From the NCBI GenBank assembly GCA_963796325.1, contig CAWCLF010000001.1, positions 1-64,000 of the forward strand: 64,000 bases of DNA, written 5' to 3'. The DNA is from CAVYGN01 sp963796325 (lineage in GTDB: Bacteria > Spirochaetota > Brevinematia > Brevinematales > JAOACQ01). Under the pieces are notes generated by a model. It had not been told where the DNA came from. It did not search any database and saw only the letters and a program-made list of their open reading frames with translations. Position numbers and translations under genes: made by a program. How positions within the stretch are numbered: position 1 is the first letter of the stretch; every line of letters starts with the position of its first letter. This document shows, one piece after another, positions 35,310-44,515 of the stretch.

Positions 35310-37138
35310 TGTCTTACGATCAATATTCCGTTGATCAGGCTAAAAAAAAGGGGCTTTTTAACGACAATGTTTTTGACCCCAAAGCCCTTCAGCTCAGCGA
35401 TGAGGAAAAACAAAAACTGCAAAAGGACCTTTCAAAACATCCGGATGCAGCGGAAACTGCAGGACCCGAAATATTAACCCGGAAAATCCAGAAAGCGCCG
35501 GACATTAAAACTTTTTATGTCGAACTGAATTTTTTCGAGTCGATATTTTTATTCTTCCTTTCCATATTCGGAAAAAATATTGCCATGAATTACAGGCTCA
35601 ACAAAGCATTGAAAGTAATTGAAAGGACCCTTACAAAGAACAAGCCTTCCGTATTCAACCCGGGAACACAGAGAGTCACAAAATTTTTCGCCTATAAAAT
35701 ACATGATGTTTATCTGAAAATTCTGATGCTGAAAAAGGTCATCGAAAACACCCTGGGAGATGCGGAATCATGGGGTAACCCGGAAAGGATTCATAAAACC
35801 GGCGTCGAGCTTTTTTTTGAGAAAATTAGCAACATCAATACGAAGGAAGTGGAAAGCAATTTCTCATACCAGGGTCTGGGGAGGATCATCGCCGACTTCG
35901 AAAGCTCCAAAACAGCTGAAAATGCTGTTGAAAGATCGATCAATGCATACCTTACATCAATCGATAAGAGCACTATTGAAACAGCCAATAATATTTATAC
36001 AAACCTGATCTATATACAGAACCTCGCCGATTTCGATTTCATATCATTTTTCAAAAGGTTCGATCCTGAATTCCGCCCGGGAATAAGCCCGGCATTCGGC
36101 GATATCACCCTTGAAGCGCTTCAGCCTTATCTTTCGGATCTGGAGCAGTCATTCCTGCAGATCGACCTTTCGATAGATAATGTACAAATGTTCAAAGCGC
36201 TTTCCGACGTCGGGTACTTTATGTCGATGCTTATGGAACCGTCAAAGATCATCGAGGAATCACGGCCGGAAAATTCGAATGGAAACGCGATAAAAAACAG
36301 GGAAAACGATTTTATAGTCTGTTTCGACGCTATCAAGGATATTATGACCAAAAATTATTTAACGCTGTTCCTTGCTCTTATAAAAAAGGACCCTGTCTAC
36401 TCCCCTGCAATCATCCACGCAAAATATGATATTTTCAAAATCTATTGCGATACCTTCAAGGAAAGAGCTTCTTTTATCACAAAGTTCATTTTAAAGGAAA
36501 AACGGATTAAAAAACTGGAAACATTTATTAAAAAGAATTTTAATTCCATCCAATGGGCCGGCATTTATAATATCGAGACTTCCGGTAAAATAGAGGAATT
36601 CGACACTATAGGTTTTATATACTGCTATCACCTGGGAATAATAAACACATTTTTAAAAACAGTATACGACGACATCCTGAAGGGGATCATGAATTTGACA
36701 GTGACTAACGGCCTTTTCATAGAAAAATATTTTCAGAAAACGGTTTCGGATACATTTTATTCAATGGAAAAATTCCAGGAAAAACTCCGCGATTTTATTT
36801 TCGATATAAATGTCGAAGGCGTCAGCGGTAAAAAAATTCTCAATCTCCTCATGAAAAAAGAAGGGAATCCTGTTGAAACAAAAAAGACCCTTGACAGAAA
36901 CGTATCTTATGAAAATATCAAGGCAAAGGAACTTTTCGAAGAATTTTACCCCAACTTTTCGCTGATCACCGATATCGTATCAAAGCTTTATAACGATATC
37001 GATACAAAACCTCCCAAGTACCTGCGTAATATACGCACTATCGGAGGCCTTAAAAATCCGAAATACCTTAATTCTTTGATGAGAAGCTATGAAAGCCTGA
37101 AATCCATTAAAGAATTATTCAACTTATTGAAGGAATGA
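35309..37138 (+). CDS. large helical protein of unknown function, DUF5312-like
   Basis: A 609-residue mostly helical protein, no signal peptide, with one hydrophobic stretch near residue 75 (SIFLFFLSIFG). It is rich in Lys/Glu/Ile. It may belong to the spirochaete-restricted DUF5312 family, which I can only suggest from length, style and neighbourhood. It is coupled to ricT (TGATG overlap) and to hflX (ATGATG), so the three are translated together. TTG 35306 would add one residue; ATG 35309 is preferred. Confidence 0.65.
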   Translation: MSYDQYSVDQAKKKGLFNDNVFDPKALQLSDEEKQKLQKDLSKHPDAAETAGPEILTRKIQKAPDIKTFYVELNFFESIFLFFLSIFGKNIAMNYRLNKALKVIERTLTKNKPSVFNPGTQRVTKFFAYKIHDVYLKILMLKKVIENTLGDAESWGNPERIHKTGVELFFEKISNINTKEVESNFSYQGLGRIIADFESSKTAENAVERSINAYLTSIDKSTIETANNIYTNLIYIQNLADFDFISFFKRFDPEFRPGISPAFGDITLEALQPYLSDLEQSFLQIDLSIDNVQMFKALSDVGYFMSMLMEPSKIIEESRPENSNGNAIKNRENDFIVCFDAIKDIMTKNYLTLFLALIKKDPVYSPAIIHAKYDIFKIYCDTFKERASFITKFILKEKRIKKLETFIKKNFNSIQWAGIYNIETSGKIEEFDTIGFIYCYHLGIINTFLKTVYDDILKGIMNLTVTNGLFIEKYFQKTVSDTFYSMEKFQEKLRDFIFDINVEGVSGKKILNLLMKKEGNPVETKKTLDRNVSYENIKAKELFEEFYPNFSLITDIVSKLYNDIDTKPPKYLRNIRTIGGLKNPKYLNSLMRSYESLKSIKELFNLLKE

Positions 37139-38295
37139 TGAAAGAAAATGCCATTCTCATCGGAGTAAGATTTCCTGACGAACCCTTGTTTCAAATTATG
37201 GAATCGCTCGATGAATTAAAGGAGCTTTCGGAGACCGCAGGGGCTGCAGTTCTCGATACTGTAATCCAGAATAGAAAAGAAATCGATCCGAAATATTTTA
37301 TCGGCAAAGGCAAGGTACTTGAATTAAAATCGGGTTATTCGAACAAAGATGTTTCCGTTCTTATTTTCAATAATGAATTATCACCCACCCAGATCCGGAA
37401 TCTTGAAAACGAACTGAAATTAAAGGTCATTACAAGAACCGAGCTTATCCTGGACATATTCGCACTGCATGCGCGTACGAATATTTCAAAATTGCAGGTG
37501 GAACTTGCTCAGGCCGTTTATGAGCTTCCCCGGATAACCGGGAAGGGAACGATGCTTTCAAGGCTGGGCGGCGGAATAGGGACCCGCGGACCCGGGGAAC
37601 AGCAGCTTGAATTCGACAGAAGAATCCTTCAAAGAAAGATATATATCATTAAAAAAAAACTCCTCCTGATCAGCAGGGGGAAACAGGAACAGAGGAAAAA
37701 AAGGCAATCGGACGAATTTAAAATAGCCATAATCGGCTATACTAATTCAGGAAAATCCACTCTCCTCCGAAGGCTTACAAAAGCCGATGTCCTGATCGAA
37801 AATAAGCTGTTTGCAACACTGGATACTACGACCAGGAAGCTGTGGATGGGAAACGAAGACGGTAAATCCAAACCCTCCCATGCGGTAATAACGGATACCG
37901 TAGGATTCATCCGGGAATTGCCCCACGGCCTTATTGAAAGCTTTAAATCGACCCTCGAGGATACTGTCGGAGCGGATCTGCTCATTCATGTCATCGATAT
38001 TTCAAAAAAATCATTTATTCAAAAACAGGAAATCGTAAGAAACACTTTATACGAGATCGGGGCTTCATCGATACCCGTTCTAAACTGTTATAATAAAATA
38101 GACCTTATACCCCCTGAAAATCTCCTTGACTACAGGCTGCAGTATCCTTCCGATATTTTCATTTCGGCTGCAAATAACCTTAATATCGACATACTATATA
38201 ATAAAATCCGTCAATATTACAAGGCCTTTACAGGCAAACGCATCAACGCCGATTCCGGAGTCCGCAGCGCCGGGCTCGATACCCCTATTCCTTGA
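37138..38295 (+). CDS. hflX: ribosome-associated GTPase HflX
   Basis: GTPase of 385 residues that splits stalled ribosomes. The N-terminal domain includes NNELSPTQIRNLE (near 80), then GGGIGTRGPGEQQLEFDRR (near 140-158), the G1 loop IGYTNSGKSTLLRRL (near 199), DTVGFIRELPHGL (near 255) and NKID (near 320). Translation start is ATG 37138 or the adjacent 37135. Third gene of the ricT run. Confidence 0.93.
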   Translation: MKENAILIGVRFPDEPLFQIMESLDELKELSETAGAAVLDTVIQNRKEIDPKYFIGKGKVLELKSGYSNKDVSVLIFNNELSPTQIRNLENELKLKVITRTELILDIFALHARTNISKLQVELAQAVYELPRITGKGTMLSRLGGGIGTRGPGEQQLEFDRRILQRKIYIIKKKLLLISRGKQEQRKKRQSDEFKIAIIGYTNSGKSTLLRRLTKADVLIENKLFATLDTTTRKLWMGNEDGKSKPSHAVITDTVGFIRELPHGLIESFKSTLEDTVGADLLIHVIDISKKSFIQKQEIVRNTLYEIGASSIPVLNCYNKIDLIPPENLLDYRLQYPSDIFISAANNLNIDILYNKIRQYYKAFTGKRINADSGVRSAGLDTPIP

Positions 38296-38343
38296 AATAT
38301 AATGAAAAGGATGGTATTATTATCCTGCTATCTGGAGGATTTC

Positions 38344-39288
38344 ATGAGAGGGATATGCGCGTCGGCCGTGCTTGTTTTTTTATTTGCCGCCTCCTCGGTT
38401 TTCTGCTGGGACCCGTCGACAAAAATTGCCGTCCTTGGAATCGATTCAAGGGTCAAGGGTGAAGATATCGACCCTGCCAGTTTATCGGAGCTGATACAGA
38501 ACGAACTCGTCAACAGGAAGGCATATATAGTCGTCGAAAGATCCCAGCTTTCTAAAATCCTGGATGAACAGAAGCTTCAGGCTTCAGGGATTGCGGAAAA
38601 CGATGCGACAAGGATAGGCAGCATAGCAGGGGCCAATAAAGTAATTACGGGATCCCTGTTCAAACTTGAAAAGGAATACCAGCTCCTGATAAAAGTAATC
38701 GATGTCGCTTCCGGCACTATTGAAATTTACCAGGAAATAAAAGGAAATACAATTCAGGAAATAACCGACGGCATCCCTTCCGCCGTTTACAGTATAATAA
38801 AAAAATCGAAAGGCGAAAATGCCGAGGAGGAATCCGGGACGCCCGTCCAGGAAAATGAAGTAAAAAAGCCTCCTCCTAAAGGCTTCTTCCCTATTCAATT
38901 GTCGTTCGTCAAGGGGCTAGCCCTCATACCTTCAAGTTTCACGATCGGGGGCGCTGCAATCGATATAATCAGCGGTTATAATACCAGGGTTTATGGTTTT
39001 CAGACCGGTTTCATCAACGAAAATGATTTTATTCTCGGTTTTCAGGCCGGTTTTATAAGCACTTCGCATGAAACGATGTTCGGGTTTCAAACATCCTTTT
39101 TAAACCATGCCGACGGAACGATGATCGGAGCGCAATTCGGATTTTTAAATATCGCAGGCGATGTAAAGGGGATCCAGGTGGGTTTCATCAATATCGCTCG
39201 TAACCTGCATGGAGTGCAGATAGGCCTTGTCAATGTCGTAAAAGAAGGATGGATCGGTTTTATGCCGATCATCAATATCGGATTTTAA
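38344..39288 (+). CDS. CsgG-like domain fused to LA_2272-type surface repeats
   Basis: A 314-residue exported protein. ATG 38344 starts a signal peptide (MRGICASAVLVFLFAASSVFCW) and is preceded by CTGGAGGA; the frame opens earlier at 38302. Residues of about 25-155 resemble a CsgG/TolB-type alpha/beta domain (KIAVLGIDSRVKG; RSQLSKILDEQKLQASG; GANKVITGSLFK). The end has about six repeats of the form G-x-Q-x-G-F-x-N/S (GFQTGFINEN, GFQAGFIS, GFQTSFLN, GAQFGFLNIAG, GIQVGFINIA, GVQIGLVNV), like the LA_2272 surface repeats of Leptospira. Role unknown. Confidence 0.75.
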   Translation: MRGICASAVLVFLFAASSVFCWDPSTKIAVLGIDSRVKGEDIDPASLSELIQNELVNRKAYIVVERSQLSKILDEQKLQASGIAENDATRIGSIAGANKVITGSLFKLEKEYQLLIKVIDVASGTIEIYQEIKGNTIQEITDGIPSAVYSIIKKSKGENAEEESGTPVQENEVKKPPPKGFFPIQLSFVKGLALIPSSFTIGGAAIDIISGYNTRVYGFQTGFINENDFILGFQAGFISTSHETMFGFQTSFLNHADGTMIGAQFGFLNIAGDVKGIQVGFINIARNLHGVQIGLVNVVKEGWIGFMPIINIGF

Positions 39289-39302
39289 TTTTGTAAGGTT
39301 GT

Positions 39303-39884
39303 ATGAAAAAAAAGATAATATTATCCATATTTTTTGTTGTTTCCATAGGTCCGTTTTTTTTCGGACAGGCAACCGTCTCTAATACCGGCGCCAGGACAAA
39401 TCCGACAAATTCGTCCTACCTGCAGGAACAATATGCCAGCGAAAGCGCCACTAACGGCAGGACCAGGGAAGTCAATCCTCCCAGCCCTGTCTGGACGACG
39501 ATTAAAGTGATCCTTTATACGGGTATATTTGCCGTGGCCGCTTATTTCCTTATAAGGTTCATCATTTCAAAAGGCGGTTTACCGGCTACGGAAGACGAGA
39601 AACTCATCGAAATCATACTTACGAAATTTATCGGAATGGGCAGTTATATTCAGATAGTAAAGATAGGGCCGGGTTATTATATATTGAGCCTGTCGGGCGA
39701 CGGGGCCCGCATGGTCGATAAGATTACTGACCAGGAAACTATCGATTACATAGAACTGAACAAGGAAAACATGAAGCCGAAACAGTCTAAATTTTTCGAT
39801 TTCCTTACATTCTTCCCGAAGGGTAAGAACCTGGACAAGATGGATTTTCTTAAAAATCAAAAGGACAGGCTCAGACATCTTTAA
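39303..39884 (+). CDS. fliO: FliO-like flagellar export protein
   Basis: A 193-residue membrane protein: signal-like N-terminus, a periplasmic Ser/Thr-rich linker, one membrane segment (VILYTGIFAVAAYFLIRFII, about 69-88), then a small cytoplasmic beta-domain (KFIGMGSYIQIVKIGPGYYILSL, about 107-129), the FliO layout. FliO assists assembly of the FliP ring of the flagellar export gate. No fliP follows; mnmA starts in the last base of its stop. Assignment is by layout, as FliO is poorly conserved. Confidence 0.6.
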   Translation: MKKKIILSIFFVVSIGPFFFGQATVSNTGARTNPTNSSYLQEQYASESATNGRTREVNPPSPVWTTIKVILYTGIFAVAAYFLIRFIISKGGLPATEDEKLIEIILTKFIGMGSYIQIVKIGPGYYILSLSGDGARMVDKITDQETIDYIELNKENMKPKQSKFFDFLTFFPKGKNLDKMDFLKNQKDRLRHL

Positions 39885-40930
39885 TGCAGAGAATTTTCGT
39901 GGGAATGAGCGGGGGAATAGACAGTTCGGCAGCCGCATATCTATTGCAGGAACAGGGCTTCAAAGTCACCGGTATTACATTCACCGCTTTTCGGGAAGAA
40001 GGATATAAAAAATGCTGCAGCCTGGAAGATATCGATTCGGCCGGAAAAGTCTGCAGGTTCCTGGGCATTCCTCATAAAATAATCGATGTAAAGGACGTTT
40101 TCACAGCCAGGGTCGTCAATTATTTTATCAGGAGCTACCGGGCCGGCTTGACTCCGAATCCCTGCATATTATGCAACAGGTATGTAAAATTCGGGGCTAT
40201 GCTGGAATACAGCCTTGCCGACGGGGCCGATTTTTTCGCTACAGGCCATTATTCCGGGATATCGGATCACAACGGCGAGCTGCTGATAGAAAAGGGCGCA
40301 GACGCTTCCAGGGATCAGTCCTATTTTCTTTCATATATCGAAAAAGGCAAGCTTCCGTTCATAAAGCTCCCGCTGGGGAACCTTTTAAAAAAAGAAATCC
40401 GCGCAATAACCGAAAAATCGGGACTGCCGATTTCGCCGCAAAAGCCCGAAAGCCAGGATATATGCTTCATAAAAAACGATTACAGGGACTTCCTCAGGGA
40501 TCGGGGTGTAAAAGAGAATAAAGGCCTGTTCGTTTACAACGGCCGGAAAATCCCCGGCCACAGGGGCATCGCCTTTTACAGCCTCGGCCAGAGAAGAGGC
40601 CTCTCCGTCGCGGCCGGGGAAAGGATATATATAAGAAGCTTCGACCTGCATAATAACGAGATACACCTGGGGGCAAAGCCTTATTCGCTTGAATTCGAAA
40701 CCTCGGGGCTTAATGTTTTTACCGGCAGGTTCATTGACGGCGATTACGATATTCTATTCAGGTACCGGAGCAAGCCATCGAAGGGAAAAGTCGTATTAAA
40801 CGGCCTGAAAGCGAAAGTCATCCTCAGCGAACCCAGGGAGATAATATCCCCCGGGCAATTTGCAGTGTTTTACAGGGACAATTCGGTATTTGCCGGCGGA
40901 CCGATCGAATCCGCAGTTTTACTTGCCTGA
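39884..40930 (+). CDS. mnmA: tRNA-specific 2-thiouridylase MnmA
   Basis: Thiolates U34 of Glu, Gln and Lys tRNAs. It has 348 residues with the PP-loop GMSGGIDSSAAAY (about 7-19), the first catalytic Cys in NPCILCNRYVKF (near 95), ATGHYS (near 122), DQSYFLS (near 146) and the second Cys in SQDICFI (near 193). ATG 39884 overlaps the fliO stop (TAATG). It works on the same wobble uridine as MnmE (59076). Confidence 0.95.
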   Translation: MQRIFVGMSGGIDSSAAAYLLQEQGFKVTGITFTAFREEGYKKCCSLEDIDSAGKVCRFLGIPHKIIDVKDVFTARVVNYFIRSYRAGLTPNPCILCNRYVKFGAMLEYSLADGADFFATGHYSGISDHNGELLIEKGADASRDQSYFLSYIEKGKLPFIKLPLGNLLKKEIRAITEKSGLPISPQKPESQDICFIKNDYRDFLRDRGVKENKGLFVYNGRKIPGHRGIAFYSLGQRRGLSVAAGERIYIRSFDLHNNEIHLGAKPYSLEFETSGLNVFTGRFIDGDYDILFRYRSKPSKGKVVLNGLKAKVILSEPREIISPGQFAVFYRDNSVFAGGPIESAVLLA

Positions 40931-40957
40931 GTTTCGAAGTCTAAACCCCCGAATATT

Positions 40958-41611
40958 TCAATCGGTCATTACAGATTCCTTGTCCCACTTCAGTTCCGAG
41001 ATAGCTGTTTTAGCGGTATCTTTTACAACCTGGAGAAACTCCCTTTGATCAATTCTCATCAGGTACGGAAGGGCTTTTTTATCGCCTATTTTCCCAAGGG
41101 CCCAGCATATGTCATTTGCGATGCTCGAATCCTGGGTCTCGTCGAGCATATTAAAAAGGTTCTCCAGCACGATCTTCCGACGCGCTTTCTCGCCGATTTT
41201 ACCAAGGCTCTGGATGGCGGCCCTCTGCACCACTGCGTTTCTATCCAGTTTGGCCGCGTCTTTCAAAGGCAGCACCACCTCGTCAGTGCCGATGTCGCCC
41301 AGCGCATAAGCCGCGTTCATCCTGACTTTCCAGAACGGGTCTTTTGTCTCTACGAGAGTTTCCCTCCCGGTCCCCAGCGCTTCGATTATCAAAGGCACGG
41401 CTTTTTCAGCTTTAAGCTCCCCGAGCCTCAGGACGGCTTTCGAGCGGGCTTCGACATCCTTGGCGTCAGTGTATTTTGCGAATTCCATGAGCATAGGTAT
41501 CGCTTCGGGTCCCATCTTTTCAAAATCCATTCCCGAGTTGTCGTCTCCATATACCCAGCTGCCTATAAAAATGAAAAAGACTATCGCTGCCTTTTTAATA
41601 ATATCGATCAT
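40958..41611 (-). CDS. exported HEAT-repeat protein
   Basis: A 217-residue protein with a signal peptide (KKAAIVFFIFIGSWVYG). About four HEAT/PBS-lyase-type repeats follow (ARSKAVLRLGELKAEKAVPLI, VRMNAAYALGDIGTDEVVLPL, VQRAAIQSLGKIG, IANDICWALGKIGDKKALPYL). Such arrays are protein-binding scaffolds; being exported suggests a periplasmic role. AAGGAGTT stands ahead of the ATG. It follows the DUF350 gene on the same strand with a 54-bp gap, so they are probably co-expressed. Confidence 0.78.
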   Translation of the reverse strand: MIDIIKKAAIVFFIFIGSWVYGDDNSGMDFEKMGPEAIPMLMEFAKYTDAKDVEARSKAVLRLGELKAEKAVPLIIEALGTGRETLVETKDPFWKVRMNAAYALGDIGTDEVVLPLKDAAKLDRNAVVQRAAIQSLGKIGEKARRKIVLENLFNMLDETQDSSIANDICWALGKIGDKKALPYLMRIDQREFLQVVKDTAKTAISELKWDKESVMTD

Positions 41612-41665
41612 TTATGAACTCCTTATATAGACAATGAATATTATGTCTATATATCGACTCATTTT

Positions 41666-42178
41666 TTATTTTCCAGTCAAAAGGGGCAGGGCTATATTAA
41701 TAAGAAGATCCGAGAACGGCGACCGTATGAATATCGTCAATGCTATAACGATTGCGCCCATCAGGATGCCGATGGCTATGTTGTTCTTGTTCACTATTTC
41801 GTCGGTCTCATCGATATTCGGCGTCATAAAGTCGTACAGCCTGACGGATAAAAAGGCTATCACCAGCGCCAGCACTATGGCCAGGACCAGAAGCAGCAGG
41901 CTGATGATCACGGCTTTCAGGATATAATCCCCACCCATGTGCCCCGCTATGGAGTTCCTGATCGTATTTTGCGCCATCGATAGGGAATCCGAGCAAAGCA
42001 TCGCGGTGGATATCAAGATCGATGCCGCAAGGATCGCCACGGCAATATTGTTCTTTTCAAGCGCGTTCTTGTCTTTGATCAGCATAATATTCACTATCGA
42101 GGTAATAAGAAGTATCAGCAGGATAGCGACGATAATTACAGCGATAAGGACAATGACAAGGTAAATAATCTGCGACAT
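41666..42178 (-). CDS. DUF350 membrane protein
   Basis: A 170-residue integral membrane protein with four hydrophobic segments (about 5-30, 42-60, 85-115, 130-165). The DUF350 signature occurs twice: ALEKNNIAVAILAASILIS and EIVNKNNIAIGILMGAIVIA, an internal duplication. Function is unknown; such proteins often sit with other envelope-stress or transport genes. AAGGAGTT precedes the ATG. Confidence 0.8.
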   Translation of the reverse strand: MSQIIYLVIVLIAVIIVAILLILLITSIVNIMLIKDKNALEKNNIAVAILAASILISTAMLCSDSLSMAQNTIRNSIAGHMGGDYILKAVIISLLLLVLAIVLALVIAFLSVRLYDFMTPNIDETDEIVNKNNIAIGILMGAIVIALTIFIRSPFSDLLINIALPLLTGK

Positions 42179-42377
42179 ATAAAACTCCTTATATTTTTAT
42201 TCCATTATAAGAGCAATTTAAAATTATTCAATATATTTATATATTTTTAATAAAATTATTTTTATAAGAGAGTTTTAATCGGACGGATCGCAAACTGCAG
42301 AGCGCCATAAATCACGGATTATAATTTTGGATGTATTGGTGAAATCATGTTATAGTAAGTAAGAGTAAATACAGCCT

Positions 42378-42394
42378 TTTACACGGCGTGTAAA
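42378..42394. promoter_or_regulatory. palindrome upstream of the DUF2254-like gene
   Basis: TTTACAC (42378-42384), GGC, GTGTAAA (42388-42394): a perfect 7-bp inverted repeat about 50 bp ahead of the start at 42445. It looks like a regulator-binding site. The interval 42179-42444 between divergent genes is AT-rich and has no other feature that I can support. Confidence 0.45.
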
Positions 42395-42444
42395 TTTAAC
42401 ACTTCTCAAAAGATGCATGGCAGTTTAAAGCTTATAGAGGTAAG

Positions 42445-44448
42445 ATGAGATCTGACGTTAAATCAGTCAGATATCCGGCTTCCGGTTTTTACAGGAAAAA
42501 AACGATTTTCGCCCTTGTCGATTTCAAGGATATCGTGAAGGCGCTCGCCCTCACCCTGGCATTCGCTTTTATTCTTATCCTGGTAACGATCACTGCGGAC
42601 GGGTTCAATCCGTCAAGATTGATCTCGGCGCTGCTGAATCCCGACCAGCAAACCCTTTCCGATGTTTACGGCAACGCTTTCGGCGGTATGATGGTCGGGG
42701 TTATGGCCCTTCTTTTGACCGTAGTAGCCTTCGTAGTGGAAATGGCCGCAAACCGGTACACTGCGAAGATAGTCGACCTTTTTATAGCGCACCCGGTTAA
42801 TATTTTCTTCATGTCTTTCGCTTCCATGACGACCTTTTCATCGATTTTCCTTCTTTACCTGGGCGACTCTTCGAAAATCATGCCGAAATTCAGCATATTA
42901 TTGACATTCATACTTGTTTCGATCCTCGTTATAACCATGTTCCCCTACTTCGTATTTATTTTCCGGTTCATCCAGCCCAGCAATGTCATTTATAACATCG
43001 AAAAAGAGACTTTCCTCAACATTTTAAAATCCTACAGGATCAAAAATTTATCGGGACATAGAATAAAAAAATTGCATGGCGGCTGCATAAACGGCATAAA
43101 TCAGCTCTCCGACATCACTATGAACTGCATTCAAAATAAGGACGGAATCCTGGCAATTGAATGCATTCGTTCGCTAAGATATCTTATGACAAATTATATC
43201 GGGCTGCAGTATAAAAAGCCCCTTCCGGATTTATGGCTGACGCGCTCGGACCCGGTAAAAATGGATGTGAGTTTTATAACAGTCTCCGAACAGAATACCT
43301 CCCAAATCGATTTCAGGTTCTGGGTCGAGGACAAGATCCTCAAGGAGCTGGAGAAACTCTTCAGGTCCTCGATAAACAGCGACAGGACAATTTGCAATTA
43401 TATCGCCAACTCGCTTTTTATAATCGGCTGCGGAGCCCTGGAAACAAAAAATTACCCGGTAATAAAAAAGGCCATAATATACTTCAACACTTTCCTGAGG
43501 GCGACAATAAATGAAAACGACATCCGCACCGGCTTCAATATTTTAAACCAGTACCGCAAGCTCGCCGAGAACCTGATCGTTTCGCATGAAGACGCCATTT
43601 CCATCGAAATCGTGAACCATTTTAAATATTACGGGCTCCTGGCAAAAGACAGGGGCATGGATTTTATCCTGGAAACGGCCGCCCATGATATCTGTGACAT
43701 ATGTAAAAAGGCGTTTTCCGTATCGCTTGCTAAAGAGTCGGAGATCCTGGATATCTTCCTCACGGTCGATATGCCTATCGAAGGCGAAAAAGCGGTTTCG
43801 CTCCGCGGCATCCGCAAAGCGCAAATACAGCTTGCCGCGCATTACCTGTCCAGGCAAACCGAAAACGCTTCCATGCTGGCCAGGAAGATCTACACGGACA
43901 TGCTTGACGAGCTTCACAGCCCGGACGGGTTTGAAAGGATCTTCGGCATGATAAAGGAATTGAAATATACAAAAAAAGATTTCTGGGAAATCAACGACCG
44001 CGAATACGATTTTAATTACTGCTCCACCGATGAAAAAATGCGTCTCCAGGAATTCCTGAACTATTTCCTATGCAGGCTGATCATCCTCCATGCCTCCGAA
44101 TGCGGGGATAAACAAAAAAACAAAAAATCTTCCGGATATTTCAACGATATTCAAAGGGTCCTGGAAGACCTCCCGGAAAAACCGCCGATCGAAGAACTCG
44201 AATTCGAAAAAGAACTGGGGCCGGAGAACCTCGATAATAAATCCGGCTTTATCAATCACATTTTAAAACTGGAAGCATATTTAGGATCCCGGGATAACCT
44301 CATCAAAGAGATATCCATTCAAGGCGATTTAGTCCGTTTGAACAACCCCGCAGATTTAAATATAATAAGTAAAGGCTTATCTTCCTTTTTTGACGAATTC
44401 AGGGGTGTAAATCACTGCCCTGAACCTATTGCCGTCCGGCAGGTTTAG
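42445..44448 (+). CDS. DUF2254-like membrane protein, C-terminus altered by IS21
   Basis: A 667-residue protein. It has about four membrane segments in the first 175 residues (KALALTLAFAFILILVTI; GGMMVGVMALLLTVVAFVVEMAA; then two more), followed by a long helical cytoplasmic part. The layout resembles DUF2254 membrane proteins, but the match is by eye only. The stop TAG (44446-44448) lies inside the IS21 end: IS insertion at 44430 replaced the last codons. Without the IS and one CCTAT copy, the frame would end with EPIPGL and a TAA at 47014-47016. The altered tail, EPIAVRQV, changes very little, so the protein may still work. Confidence 0.6.
   Translation: MRSDVKSVRYPASGFYRKKTIFALVDFKDIVKALALTLAFAFILILVTITADGFNPSRLISALLNPDQQTLSDVYGNAFGGMMVGVMALLLTVVAFVVEMAANRYTAKIVDLFIAHPVNIFFMSFASMTTFSSIFLLYLGDSSKIMPKFSILLTFILVSILVITMFPYFVFIFRFIQPSNVIYNIEKETFLNILKSYRIKNLSGHRIKKLHGGCINGINQLSDITMNCIQNKDGILAIECIRSLRYLMTNYIGLQYKKPLPDLWLTRSDPVKMDVSFITVSEQNTSQIDFRFWVEDKILKELEKLFRSSINSDRTICNYIANSLFIIGCGALETKNYPVIKKAIIYFNTFLRATINENDIRTGFNILNQYRKLAENLIVSHEDAISIEIVNHFKYYGLLAKDRGMDFILETAAHDICDICKKAFSVSLAKESEILDIFLTVDMPIEGEKAVSLRGIRKAQIQLAAHYLSRQTENASMLARKIYTDMLDELHSPDGFERIFGMIKELKYTKKDFWEINDREYDFNYCSTDEKMRLQEFLNYFLCRLIILHASECGDKQKNKKSSGYFNDIQRVLEDLPEKPPIEELEFEKELGPENLDNKSGFINHILKLEAYLGSRDNLIKEISIQGDLVRLNNPADLNIISKGLSSFFDEFRGVNHCPEPIAVRQV
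44425..44429. repeat. IS21 target-site duplication, left copy
   Basis: CCTAT, repeated at 46999-47003 immediately outside the IS21 ends. The 5-bp length fits IS21 elements (4-8 bp). Confidence 0.85.
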
Positions 44449-44515
44449 TGACCCAGGGTCGGCATTTTTAGTGACCCACCCCCCAGTGTACCTTCAGTAT
44501 ACCAATTCCAGGTTT

